DNA from: JAZLGI01 sp045616225
Lineage (GTDB): Bacteria; Spirochaetota; Spirochaetia; Sphaerochaetales; Sphaerochaetaceae
Length of the DNA: 43,058 nt
Direction of reading: 5' to 3'
Assembly (NCBI GenBank): GCA_045616225.1
Contig: JAZLGI010000069.1
Span: forward strand, 1 to 43,058
Under the pieces are notes generated by a model that was not told the DNA's origin, ran no database searches, and was given only the letters and a program-made list of their open reading frames with translations. The position numbers and the translations under genes are program-made. This document shows positions 1-6,847 of the stretch, piece by piece (positions within the stretch are counted from its first letter, which is position 1; each line of letters begins with the position of its first letter).

Positions 1-43
1 AAATCTGTTGACAGATGCCTTTTCAGGGCTTTATTATCTGACT

Positions 44-78
44 TGCTGGACAAAGCAGGTAGTTTACCTGTCCCAGCA
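44..78. repeat. Imperfect inverted repeat downstream of the truncated ATPase gene
   Basis: CAGGTA (56-61) and TACCTG (65-70) form a perfect 6-bp stem with a 3-nt loop; outside it TGCTGG (44-49) faces CCAGCA (73-78). There is no T-run on either side, so it is a poor intrinsic terminator. It lies 3' of the ATPase stop, where the family's C-terminal domain should be encoded, so it may be part of the sequence that replaced that 3' end. No function can be assigned. Confidence 0.35.
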
Positions 79-131
79 GTACATTATTTCATTGTTGTTG
101 TACTGCCAGAATCAAATGTCCACAAAACTTT

Positions 132-797
132 TTACACTATCATTCTTTCAAACAAATTCTTGTTTATTTTTGAGTGAATGCTGTATACATCCTTATCAAT
201 TATTGAAGAATAGAGTCCTTCCAAATAGTTTTTTATTCCGATATCATCAATTTCTTCAAAGATTTGGGGCATTCCTCCAAATTTCAAGAATTCTTCAAAA
301 TTATCTTCTCTAATTTTAATTTTGTTTGCTTTCTTATATTCAAGCGTTTCTGAATATGTAAATGGATGAATTACAAATTCCTTTGCTCTTCCGGTAAGTC
401 TATCCTGCATCTTTCCGTGAAGCAGTTTTGAATTACTTCCTGTTACAAACAGAGAACAATTGTAGCTGACTCTTACTGAAGCAATTGCTTCCTCAAACTT
501 CTTGATATGCTGCACTTCATCAATAAAGATGTAATACTTGGACTCATCTATGATGATGGAATCTATTTTATTTTCAAGTTTTTTTCTTGTTGTAATACCT
601 TCTCCGGTTTTTCCTTCCAAATCCAAATTAATAATATGTTTTTCATCTATTCCTGAATTTTTAATCTCATTAATAATCTGTTTCAGCAATTCCGATTTTC
701 CGCATCGTCTTATTCCGGTAATTACTTTGATATACTTTGAGTCATAAAAAGGTCTGATTTCATCAAGGTACTTGGTTCTTTTTATAATTTTTACCAT
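132..797 (-). pseudogene. AAA-family (AAA_14 type) ATPase, C-terminally truncated
   Basis: The 221-residue product begins as a typical AAA_14 ATPase: a P-loop variant GIRRCGKSELL near residue 28, a Walker B-like YIFIDEVQ near 89, a sensor-like LFVTGSNSKLL near 116 and an arginine-rich LTGRAKEF. Members of this family are usually about 400 residues and carry a DUF4143 region after the ATPase core; here the reading frame stops after FERMIV, just where that region should start, and no continuation is visible in 1-131. Function is unknown; such proteins are common in accessory regions and some have been suggested to act with toxin-antitoxin systems. The ATG is preceded by TAAAAT 6 nt upstream and no Shine-Dalgarno, suggesting a leaderless transcript. 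Probably a decayed gene, though a short ATPase-only product is possible. Confidence 0.7.
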
Positions 798-803
798 AGT
801 TAA

Positions 804-831
804 ATTTTACAAAATTCCATTGGAATTTCAA
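804..831 (-). promoter_or_regulatory. Promoter of the AAA ATPase gene (leaderless arrangement)
   Basis: On the minus strand TTGAAA (826-831), a 16-bp spacer and TAAAAT (804-809) precede the ATG at 797 with only 6 nt between the -10 and the start codon. No Shine-Dalgarno sequence fits in that gap. A small palindrome, AATTCC-ATT-GGAATT, lies between the hexamers and could be an operator. Confidence 0.5.
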
Positions 832-1036
832 GAAATTTTAGAAAGTTCCAACGAAAAATTGCTTATTTGAAGGCTGGTAAGCAACATCCATAAAAGAACC
901 CACCATTGAACCTGCCTTTTTCTTGTATTAACCTACTTGTATCTTTCCCAAGTTCCCTTCTGAGTGTGATGAAAATAGTAAGAATTGACATTATTGGTCT
1001 CTTATATTGTCCTTAGTATTTCCTTTCTATATTTAG

Positions 1037-1241
1037 TATAAAGTCAAAAATGAGATTCCTCCGGACTACCACGATTTTTTTCAAAAAAAGTGAAGATTTT
1101 TGAGTCTATTTGATAACTTTTACTGATAACTTTTGGGTAAAAAAAATAATTCCTTACAAAATGACTTTTGTAAATCATTATATTGTAAGGACTTAGAAAT
1201 GGGCGCAGAGAGGTTTGAACTCTCGACCAAAGGATTATGAG
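1037..1241. repeat. Direct repeat copy 1: tRNA 3' half plus tRNA downstream region
   Basis: This 205-bp stretch is nearly identical to 2717-2920: one base of indel in the A-run at ~1140 and a few substitutions. It contains the downstream flank and terminator (hairpin ~1149-1192) of the tRNA gene and the 3' half of the tRNA itself, ending exactly in the anticodon loop (ATTATGAG on the plus strand). The remaining 5' half of the tRNA is absent here. Together with copy 2 it brackets the AbiE pair, which is the signature of an integrated element whose attachment site is a tRNA gene, although 205 bp is long for an att core. Confidence 0.9.
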
Positions 1242-1254
1242 CTCTTTACTGAAC

Positions 1255-1297
1255 AACTCTACAAAACTTGACAGAAAGTGGAATGTTTTGTAGAGTT
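1255..1297 (+). promoter_or_regulatory. abiEi promoter with 13-bp inverted-repeat operator
   Basis: A perfect 13-bp inverted repeat (AACTCTACAAAAC at 1255-1267, its complement at 1285-1297) brackets a consensus -35 TTGACA (1268-1273). With a 17-bp spacer the -10 is TAGAGT (1291-1296), inside the right arm, and the ATG at 1303 follows after 6 nt, so the mRNA should be leaderless. AbiEi-family antitoxins are known to repress their own operons through inverted repeats in the promoter; this repeat is the obvious candidate site. The left arm begins about 13 bp after the tRNA-derived repeat ends. Confidence 0.65.
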
Positions 1298-1302
1298 TTT
1301 AT

Positions 1303-1833
1303 ATGCAGAATTCTACCAAGTTAAAAAGCATAATAAAGCAATACAGTGATGAAAAGAACTATCTTTTTTCAATAGAATCTCTTTCAGTTGTTTTTCCTGA
1401 ATTGTCTGAAGCAAATATTAACCAATTACTTTCCAGAGCAAATAAAGTCGGAATTCTTGAAAGAGTGTGTAAAGGCATTTATATAAACCCAAATGTAAAA
1501 TATGATTCGGGTTCTGTCTTGTTCTCTGTTGCTCAGACACTTCGATTTCCGGAATGTATGTATGTCAGCCTGGAAACAGTTCTTTCTTCATTATCAGTTA
1601 TTTCTCAACAAATGATGGGCTATGTAACTATAATTACAAGTGGCAGAAGTGGAATTATTGACTGTGGTCGATTTGGCAAAATTGAGTTTGTCCATTCTGA
1701 CAATGTTGAACTGGTTCATGAAAATGTAAGATTTGATATTCAAACGGGTATGTATTGGGCTACGGAAAATCAGGCTTTGTCAGATATGAAAAAACATAGA
1801 CGTAAATTATTATCATTAATTGAGGATAAGTAA
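1303..1833 (+). CDS. abiEi: AbiEi-family antitoxin / transcriptional autorepressor
   Basis: 176 residues. The N-terminal part is a winged-helix-like region ending in ANKVGILERVCKGIYINP (about 45-64), typical of AbiEi (COG5340) antitoxins; the C-terminal half carries the family pattern YVSLETVLSSLSVIS and TIITSGRSG, followed by GKIEFVHS. The family neutralises an AbiEii nucleotidyltransferase toxin without a stable protein complex (type IV system) and represses its own promoter, for which a 13-bp inverted repeat lies just upstream. There is no Shine-Dalgarno before this ATG and no other suitable start, so leaderless translation is likely. The stop TAA is followed immediately by the toxin ATG, so the two are co-transcribed and probably translationally coupled. 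Confidence 0.85.
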   Translation: MQNSTKLKSIIKQYSDEKNYLFSIESLSVVFPELSEANINQLLSRANKVGILERVCKGIYINPNVKYDSGSVLFSVAQTLRFPECMYVSLETVLSSLSVISQQMMGYVTIITSGRSGIIDCGRFGKIEFVHSDNVELVHENVRFDIQTGMYWATENQALSDMKKHRRKLLSLIEDK

Positions 1834-2670
1834 ATGACTGCTTTTGATGATTATGTAAATCAGATACTTAAAAACAATAAACAATTAACTAACTTAAGAC
1901 TGACTGTTGAAAAAGAAATTTTTCATCAAGACATTTTAAGATTGATTAGTGTTACTTCTTTGAATAAAAGTCTTGTTTTCATGGGTGGAACATGCCTCCG
2001 TCTATGTTATGGTTCAGAGAGGCTAAGTGAAGATCTTGATTTTTGCACAGATGTTCTAATATTACAAAATGAAGCAGAACAACTTTCTGAAACAATCAGA
2101 GAAGGTCTTTATGATAAATACCATTTATCAGTAACTGTCAGTAAACCGGAAAAGGATTCTGATACTGAGACATGGAAGATATCAATAGTTACACATCCTG
2201 AACATTCTCATATGCCAACTCAAAAGATTCACCTTGATATTTGCCACTATGAAACATATTTAAAAGAGTTACGTCTTGTTAAAAATATATACGGTATCGG
2301 AGGAACTCCGTTATTTGTAATGGCTGAAAAGATAGAGGAAATACTTGTAGATAAACTTATAGCTTTTTCCTTTAGAAACAGAATCAAAAACAGAGATTTA
2401 TGGGATATATATTCTCTTTATTGCAGGGAAGTTGCATTAAATAAAGATGTTCTTAAATGGAAAATACGGGATAAAGGATACAGTTATAATCAGTTTATAA
2501 CGGCCTATACAAAAAGGACAGAAGAGATTGAAAATTCATTTCCTGCTGATTTTTCTGCAGAACTATCAAGATTTATAAGTCCGGGTGTTTTTGAATCAAG
2601 TAGGTTATCAAAAACAGAAGGACCTGCTGTGTTTAACACAATCCTTAGTGATTACAAAATTGCTTTCTGA
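1834..2670 (+). CDS. abiEii: AbiEii/AbiGii-family nucleotidyltransferase toxin
   Basis: 278 residues with the AbiEii polymerase-beta-like nucleotidyltransferase signature: MGGTCLRLCYGSERLSEDLD at about residue 50-69 supplies the GG(T/S)xLR loop and the DxD metal pair, and DKLIAFSFRNRIKNRDLWDI around 171-190 is the conserved lysine/arginine/RDxxD motif. Related toxins transfer nucleotides to tRNA or another RNA acceptor and cause growth arrest or phage abortive infection; the acceptor here is unknown. It directly abuts the antitoxin gene. All expected catalytic residues are visible, so the toxin is probably functional. The pair is the only cargo between the two tRNA-derived direct repeats. Confidence 0.88.
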   Translation: MTAFDDYVNQILKNNKQLTNLRLTVEKEIFHQDILRLISVTSLNKSLVFMGGTCLRLCYGSERLSEDLDFCTDVLILQNEAEQLSETIREGLYDKYHLSVTVSKPEKDSDTETWKISIVTHPEHSHMPTQKIHLDICHYETYLKELRLVKNIYGIGGTPLFVMAEKIEEILVDKLIAFSFRNRIKNRDLWDIYSLYCREVALNKDVLKWKIRDKGYSYNQFITAYTKRTEEIENSFPADFSAELSRFISPGVFESSRLSKTEGPAVFNTILSDYKIAF

Positions 2671-2716
2671 TTGTCGTACTGAATGGAACAAAAAACAACC
2701 GTCATTGAACATATAA

Positions 2717-2920
2717 TATAAAGTCAAAAATGAGATTCCTCCGGACTACCACGATTTTTTTCAAAAAAAGTGAAGATTTTTGAGTCTATTTGATAACTTT
2801 TACTGATAACTTTTGGGCAAAAAAATAATTCCTTACAAAATGACTTTTGTAAATCATTATATTGTAAGGAATTAGAAATGGGCCCAGAGAGGTTTGAACT
2901 CTCGACCAAAGGATTATGAG
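2717..2920. repeat. Direct repeat copy 2: overlaps the intact tRNA gene and its terminator
   Basis: This is the second copy of the ~205-bp repeat at 1037-1241. Its right end stops inside the anticodon loop of the complete tRNA at 2879-2951. The repeat therefore consists of the tRNA 3' half plus about 160 bp of its downstream flank, including the hairpin terminator at about 2828-2872. The element carrying AbiEi/AbiEii occupies the space between the copies (1242-2716). Confidence 0.9.
2828..2872 (-). terminator. Intrinsic terminator of the tRNA gene
   Basis: On the minus strand, ATTCCTTACAA pairs with TTGTAAGGAAT through a stem with a small bulge and is followed by a run of seven T (plus-strand A-run from ~2819). 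It begins 7 nt after the tRNA 3' end. A slightly altered copy sits at about 1149-1192 in the first repeat. Confidence 0.75.
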
Positions 2921-2951
2921 TCCTCTGCTCTAACCGCTGAGCTACAGGCCC
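2879..2951 (-). tRNA. tRNA with anticodon CAU, probably tRNA-Ile2 (lysidine-type)
   Basis: A full 73-nt cloverleaf can be folded: acceptor GGGCCTG with 3' partner TGGGCCC (two G-U pairs at the base), D arm with AGCGGTTA, anticodon loop CTCATAA, T arm GAGAG-TTCAAAC-CTCTC and discriminator A. CCA is not encoded. The CAU anticodon could mean elongator Met, but C4-G69 and C5-G68 in the acceptor stem and the TTTGGTC after the anticodon stem resemble tRNA-Ile2, whose C34 is converted to lysidine by TilS. The gene's 3' half is duplicated at 1200-1241, making it the likely attachment site of the AbiE element. Confidence 0.85.
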
Positions 2952-3029
2952 GTTGCTGAAATAACTTATCATTATTATAATGTTTTTTCAATAGGTTTAA
3001 TTATTTAGTATTTCTGATATTCTATAAAC

Positions 3030-4319
3030 ATGGACCTGCTTAAAGACAATCCAAAATCTTTATTTTACAGATATCTGCTTCCTGCAATAGGAGGCACTTT
3101 AGTTTTTACCATCTACAGCTTTGTAGACATGATTGCCATTGGACATGGTGTAGGACCTGACGGAACAGCTGCTACTGCGATTATTCTTCCCATATTTCAG
3201 TTACCGTCTTTTCTTAGCATACTATGCGGAATTGGCGGTTCTGTTCTGATTGCAAAAGAAAAAGGAAGAAACAACAGTATTCAAGCAGATAAATGGTTCA
3301 CTGCTTCTTTTCTTTGCATCACTGTTTCTGTTTTTGTAATCTGGATATTGAGTTGGCTTTTTAGAGTTGAAATTCTTACTTTTTTTGGAGCAGATTCAAC
3401 TATACTGCCATACGCTCTTGAATATGGAAACATGATTATTCTTGGATTTCCATTCTTTACCTTTGCTGGATATCTTCCATTCATATTAAGAAATGACGGA
3501 AATCCGGATTTACCTCTTTTGGCAAGTATTGCAGGTGGGGTAATAAATATGATTGGAGACTGGCTCTTTGTGTTTCCGTTGAATATGGGAATGTTTGGAG
3601 CAGGACTTGCGACTTTAATTGGCTCTGCAGTTCAATGCGTTATACTTTGCTCTCATTTTTATCTTGGCAAGTGTTCCCTTAGATTCAGAAAACCTGCAAA
3701 ACTGTCTGTAATCTTTCCTTATGGTTTTGGTTCTGCTTTCATAGAATTATCAACAATTGTATCTACTGTAATTACCAATAGAATGATTATGAAATACTGT
3801 GGAAACAAAGTGTTAACTGTTTACGGCTTTATGCTTACCGTTGTTGCCTTGGCTCAGTTCCTGTTTCTTGGAATAGGACAAGCTGCCCAACCTATTATTT
3901 CCATGAATTTTGGGGCAGGATTGAATGACAGAGTAAAGCAGACAGCTCATCTAAACATAAAAATTTCTGTAGCGTTTGCACTTATATTCACAGTCATAGG
4001 ACATACTTTCCCGTTATTGATTACCCAAATTTTTGTAAAGAACGATCCCCAAGTTCTTGCCGTTGCACCTCATGTCATAAGAATGTACCTTCTCTCTCTG
4101 CCTTTTTTGGCATTAAATACGGCAGAAATAACAAATTTGCAATCTGTTTCTCAAGATGCAAAAGCAAATACCATTACAATACTAAGAGGACTTGTTTTTA
4201 ATTCGGGCTTTATTATTCTTTTCCCTTTGATTTTTGGTGCAAATGGAATCTGGTGGGGAATTATTGCATCAGAAGCCTTTGTTTGCGGTCTTGCTTTGAT
4301 TTTCAGCACTCTGCCATAA
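3030..4319 (+). CDS. MATE-family multidrug/sodium antiporter
   Basis: 429 residues, strongly hydrophobic, with about twelve predicted membrane segments in two homologous halves. The N-terminus (SIYSFVDMIAIGH-like IYSFVDMIAIGHGVG) and the mid-protein NMIGDWLFVFPLNMGMFGAG are typical of MATE exporters, which expel cationic drugs or metabolites in exchange for Na+ or H+. The substrate cannot be read from sequence. There is no clear Shine-Dalgarno; TATTCT lies 6 nt before the ATG, compatible with a leaderless mRNA, although the -35 is weak. The 3' end overlaps the convergent manA gene by 17 nt, so transcripts of the two would be complementary at their ends. Confidence 0.88.
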   Translation: MDLLKDNPKSLFYRYLLPAIGGTLVFTIYSFVDMIAIGHGVGPDGTAATAIILPIFQLPSFLSILCGIGGSVLIAKEKGRNNSIQADKWFTASFLCITVSVFVIWILSWLFRVEILTFFGADSTILPYALEYGNMIILGFPFFTFAGYLPFILRNDGNPDLPLLASIAGGVINMIGDWLFVFPLNMGMFGAGLATLIGSAVQCVILCSHFYLGKCSLRFRKPAKLSVIFPYGFGSAFIELSTIVSTVITNRMIMKYCGNKVLTVYGFMLTVVALAQFLFLGIGQAAQPIISMNFGAGLNDRVKQTAHLNIKISVAFALIFTVIGHTFPLLITQIFVKNDPQVLAVAPHVIRMYLLSLPFLALNTAEITNLQSVSQDAKANTITILRGLVFNSGFIILFPLIFGANGIWWGIIASEAFVCGLALIFSTLP

Positions 4320-5232
4320 AGACAGTTCCGTCTGTTTGAACATCTATAGGATAAGCTTTTCTTACTATCAGAACCTGCCCTTTTTCCATGCTGACAGTTT
4401 CGTTAATCGTTGCATTACCTTCTGTACAAATCAGGATTCTCACACTTTCTGAAGCACTTCTGAAATAGCCTGCTCTCATAACCGTAAGTGTTAGTCCTGC
4501 GTCTGTAAAGAAATGCTCTCCGCCCTCGTCTTCCAGACTTCCAAGAAGATTAGGTTCAAACGGCTTATGAATCATGATTCTCTCAAGTTCTTGCTTATCT
4601 ATATGCTTACTGGTAAGCCCTGCCCTTACGACGTTATCAGAACTTGTCATAAGTTCTATGCCATTTCCACTGAGGTAAGCATGTAAAATTCCCGGCTGGA
4701 GATAGACGGCCTCGCCCTCATCCAGTTCTACAATATTCATTCTGCAAGGAGCATCAACCATGGAATCACCTGGAAACAGTGTCTCCAGTTCTTTACACAA
4801 TTCCATTGCTTGAGAATCTTTTGAATATGTCTTTCTTAAACCGCAGAGAAGTTTTGTAGGAGTTAAAGCATAATACATTTCTGCTTTTTGATTAGGATCT
4901 GTATAGTTTGGATTTCCAAGTGAGAACTGTTCTGCAGCCTGCTGTGCATTTGGATGAACCTGAATACTAAGAGGTTTAGCTATTCCCAAAACCTTAAATA
5001 AAAAAGGAAACTCTTTTGAAGTACAACCGGCAAAATCAGGGTTTTCATCAAGAAATTTGTCTAAAGGCTCACCTGTTTCAGTAATGACGGAACATCCGCT
5101 TTTGTGAGCGCCCATCCAAAGTTCTGCATACGGCTTTCCCTTATTTTCAATTCCAAGTAATGAAGGAATGAAATAATCATTCCCCCAATCATAGTTCTTT
5201 ACACACGGAGTAAGAAAAATAATGTCTTTCAT
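4303..5232 (-). CDS. manA: Mannose-6-phosphate isomerase, class I
   Basis: 309 residues. Interconverts mannose 6-phosphate and fructose 6-phosphate in the cytoplasm. The N-terminus KNYDWGND and AELWMGAHKSG, the zinc-ligand segment SIQVHPN (about residues 94-100), PNQKAEMYYAL and the later LSGNGIELMTSSDNVVRAGL are the type I ManA blocks in the correct order. The protein is shorter than the ~390-residue E. coli enzyme, as is common in spirochetes and Firmicutes with a reduced C-terminal domain. Its start follows the stop of the upstream hydrolase gene directly, so the two form an operon. It supplies mannose units for glycolipid or nucleotide-sugar synthesis or feeds mannose into glycolysis. Confidence 0.9.
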   Translation of the reverse strand: MKDIIFLTPCVKNYDWGNDYFIPSLLGIENKGKPYAELWMGAHKSGCSVITETGEPLDKFLDENPDFAGCTSKEFPFLFKVLGIAKPLSIQVHPNAQQAAEQFSLGNPNYTDPNQKAEMYYALTPTKLLCGLRKTYSKDSQAMELCKELETLFPGDSMVDAPCRMNIVELDEGEAVYLQPGILHAYLSGNGIELMTSSDNVVRAGLTSKHIDKQELERIMIHKPFEPNLLGSLEDEGGEHFFTDAGLTLTVMRAGYFRSASESVRILICTEGNATINETVSMEKGQVLIVRKAYPIDVQTDGTVFMAEC

Positions 5233-6153
5233 TTAAATTCTAGCCTCAAACCAATTGAGAATATCTTTTGATACCTCTTCTCTGTTTATTTCATTAAGAA
5301 GTTCATGCCTTGCCTGAGGATAAAGCTTTAAAGACAAATCTGTAATTCCAGCACTTGAGTAAAGCTTGTGAACCTTTTTAATGCCCTTGCCCATGTCTCC
5401 TACCGGATCTGCCTCTCCGCTTATAATCAAGACAGGTAAATCTTTTGGAATTGACATTGCATTTTTACTGTCATTTGCAAATTCAATTCCTGTTAACAAA
5501 TCAAGGAAGAAGCCATTGGTGCAAATAAAACCGCAAAGTGGGTCTTTGACATATTTTTCAACTTCTGCTTCATCTCTTGAAAGCCAGTCAAAGTCTGTAG
5601 ATGTTGGCTCAAAAGCCTTATTGTAAGAACCAAAAGAAAGCTTGTTCATCAATTCACCGGCAGATTTCTGACCTTCCTTTCTTATTTGGCTTTTGCAAAT
5701 AAGTTTTCCCATCTTTCCCAAAAGACCCTTTGAAGCACTGGTTCCCATTACAACTACACCGCTGTAAAAATCAGGATGCTGAACCATTACAGTTCTTGCA
5801 AGAAAACTTCCCATACTATGCCCAAACAAGAATGTTCTTGGAGCTGAATATTTAGAGACTATGTAATTTCCAAGCTCAAAAGCGTCAGAAGAAATTCTAT
5901 TCCAACCATCTTCTTTGGCAAACCAACCAAGTTCTCCATTTTCTGCAGTATCTCCGTGACCACGATGGTCTCCTGCAAAAACAGCATATCCATTTGAGTT
6001 GAGAAATTTGGCAAATCTTTTATATCTATCACTGTATTCTGCCATTCCATGGAGAATCTGAACAAATGCCTTGATATTTCCATCTTCCGGAAGCCAGAGA
6101 TTATAAGATAATTTGTGACCGTCAGAACAAATGAAAACGAGCTTCTCTGCCAT
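5233..6153 (-). CDS. Alpha/beta hydrolase, monoacylglycerol lipase-like
   Basis: 306 residues of the COG2267 lysophospholipase/monoacylglycerol lipase group. HGMAEYSDRY (oxyanion side), GDHRGHG, the nucleophile elbow LFGHSMGSFLAR (Ser near residue 115), the acid in ISGEADPVGD and the catalytic His in ARHELLNE are present in the expected order. It probably hydrolyses monoacylglycerols or lysophospholipids in the cytoplasm; the true substrate is unknown. GGTGG 7 nt before the ATG is the ribosome binding site. First gene of an operon with manA, driven by the promoter at 6204-6233. Confidence 0.87.
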   Translation of the reverse strand: MAEKLVFICSDGHKLSYNLWLPEDGNIKAFVQILHGMAEYSDRYKRFAKFLNSNGYAVFAGDHRGHGDTAENGELGWFAKEDGWNRISSDAFELGNYIVSKYSAPRTFLFGHSMGSFLARTVMVQHPDFYSGVVVMGTSASKGLLGKMGKLICKSQIRKEGQKSAGELMNKLSFGSYNKAFEPTSTDFDWLSRDEAEVEKYVKDPLCGFICTNGFFLDLLTGIEFANDSKNAMSIPKDLPVLIISGEADPVGDMGKGIKKVHKLYSSAGITDLSLKLYPQARHELLNEINREEVSKDILNWFEARI

Positions 6154-6203
6154 ATTTTACCACCCAAAAGAAATGATTTAAAACCAATATAGGTTTGCTA
6201 TAT

Positions 6204-6233
6204 ATAATATACTAATATTTTTTTTAATTTCAA
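6204..6233 (-). promoter_or_regulatory. Promoter of the hydrolase-manA operon
   Basis: On the minus strand TTGAAA (6228-6233), an 18-bp spacer and TATTAT (6204-6209) lie about 50 bp upstream of the hydrolase ATG, leaving a ~45-nt leader that contains a Shine-Dalgarno sequence. The surrounding 6154-6298 intergenic region is also the upstream region of the divergent phosphodiesterase gene. Confidence 0.6.
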
Positions 6234-6298
6234 TCACGTTTTTCCTTTTACCATACACTTTTATGTCTTTTTTTATTGTTTTATGTTAATCTCACTTC

Positions 6299-6847
6299 AT
6301 GAGTAATTTTTTACTGATTTCAAGCGACATACATTCAGATCCTATAAGCTTTAAAAAACTGGCAGATTTAGCCTCTGATAAAGATTGCCTTTCATTCCTT
6401 TTTTGCGGTGATATCAATCTGGAAAATTGGGAAATAAATGAAATTCTAAGAACAAGAAACTTCTCTTTTATCCCTGTTCTTGGAAATTGTGATACCCCAT
6501 GGACTTACAGAGACCTAAACATGCAAACACCGCCTTATTTCAGAAAAACAGAGTTTTTAGGGCTTAAAATCTTTTTCACACACGGCCATTACTTGTCCAT
6601 ACCCTGTGATGCAGGTTTTGAAAATAATAGCTTTGACATTGTAATAAACGGACATTCTCATGTTCCTGCATTGGAAAGACAAGAAAACTTTGTTTTTCTG
6701 AACCCCGGGTCCCCTTCTCTTCCAAGAGGATACAACGAGCCATCTTATGCAACTATAGAGTTTGAAGAATCAGAGGCTATTATTTGCCTTAGAAAGCTGG
6801 CTGACAACAACTGCTTCTCTGAACTTAGAATACCTCTGAAGAAGTGA
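6299..6847 (+). CDS. yfcE: YfcE/MJ0936-type metallophosphodiesterase
   Basis: 182 residues with all calcineurin-like metal motifs of the YfcE family: SDIHSD (1), FCGDIN (2), LGNCD (3), FFTHGH (4) and NGHSHVP (5), then the family ending LNPGSPSLPRG. These enzymes use two metal ions to cleave phosphodiesters; the physiological substrate is not established. The first motif has SDIH where many members have SDTHG. No Shine-Dalgarno precedes the ATG. The last 78 nt overlap the convergent gene at 6770-8401, an unusually long antisense overlap. Confidence 0.88.
   Translation: MSNFLLISSDIHSDPISFKKLADLASDKDCLSFLFCGDINLENWEINEILRTRNFSFIPVLGNCDTPWTYRDLNMQTPPYFRKTEFLGLKIFFTHGHYLSIPCDAGFENNSFDIVINGHSHVPALERQENFVFLNPGSPSLPRGYNEPSYATIEFEESEAIICLRKLADNNCFSELRIPLKK

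Noticed and set aside
863..991. A 42-codon minus-strand open frame (MSILTIFITLRRELGKDTSR and onward) between the ATPase gene and repeat copy 1
   Set aside because: No ribosome binding site, no recognised homology and length within chance for this AT-rich sequence; could be a gene remnant but unsupported.
1044..2972. Two minus-strand open frames ending in the same peptide NRGSPEESHF
   Set aside because: Both run through the tRNA-derived direct repeats; they reflect the duplication and the tRNA/terminator sequence, not protein genes.
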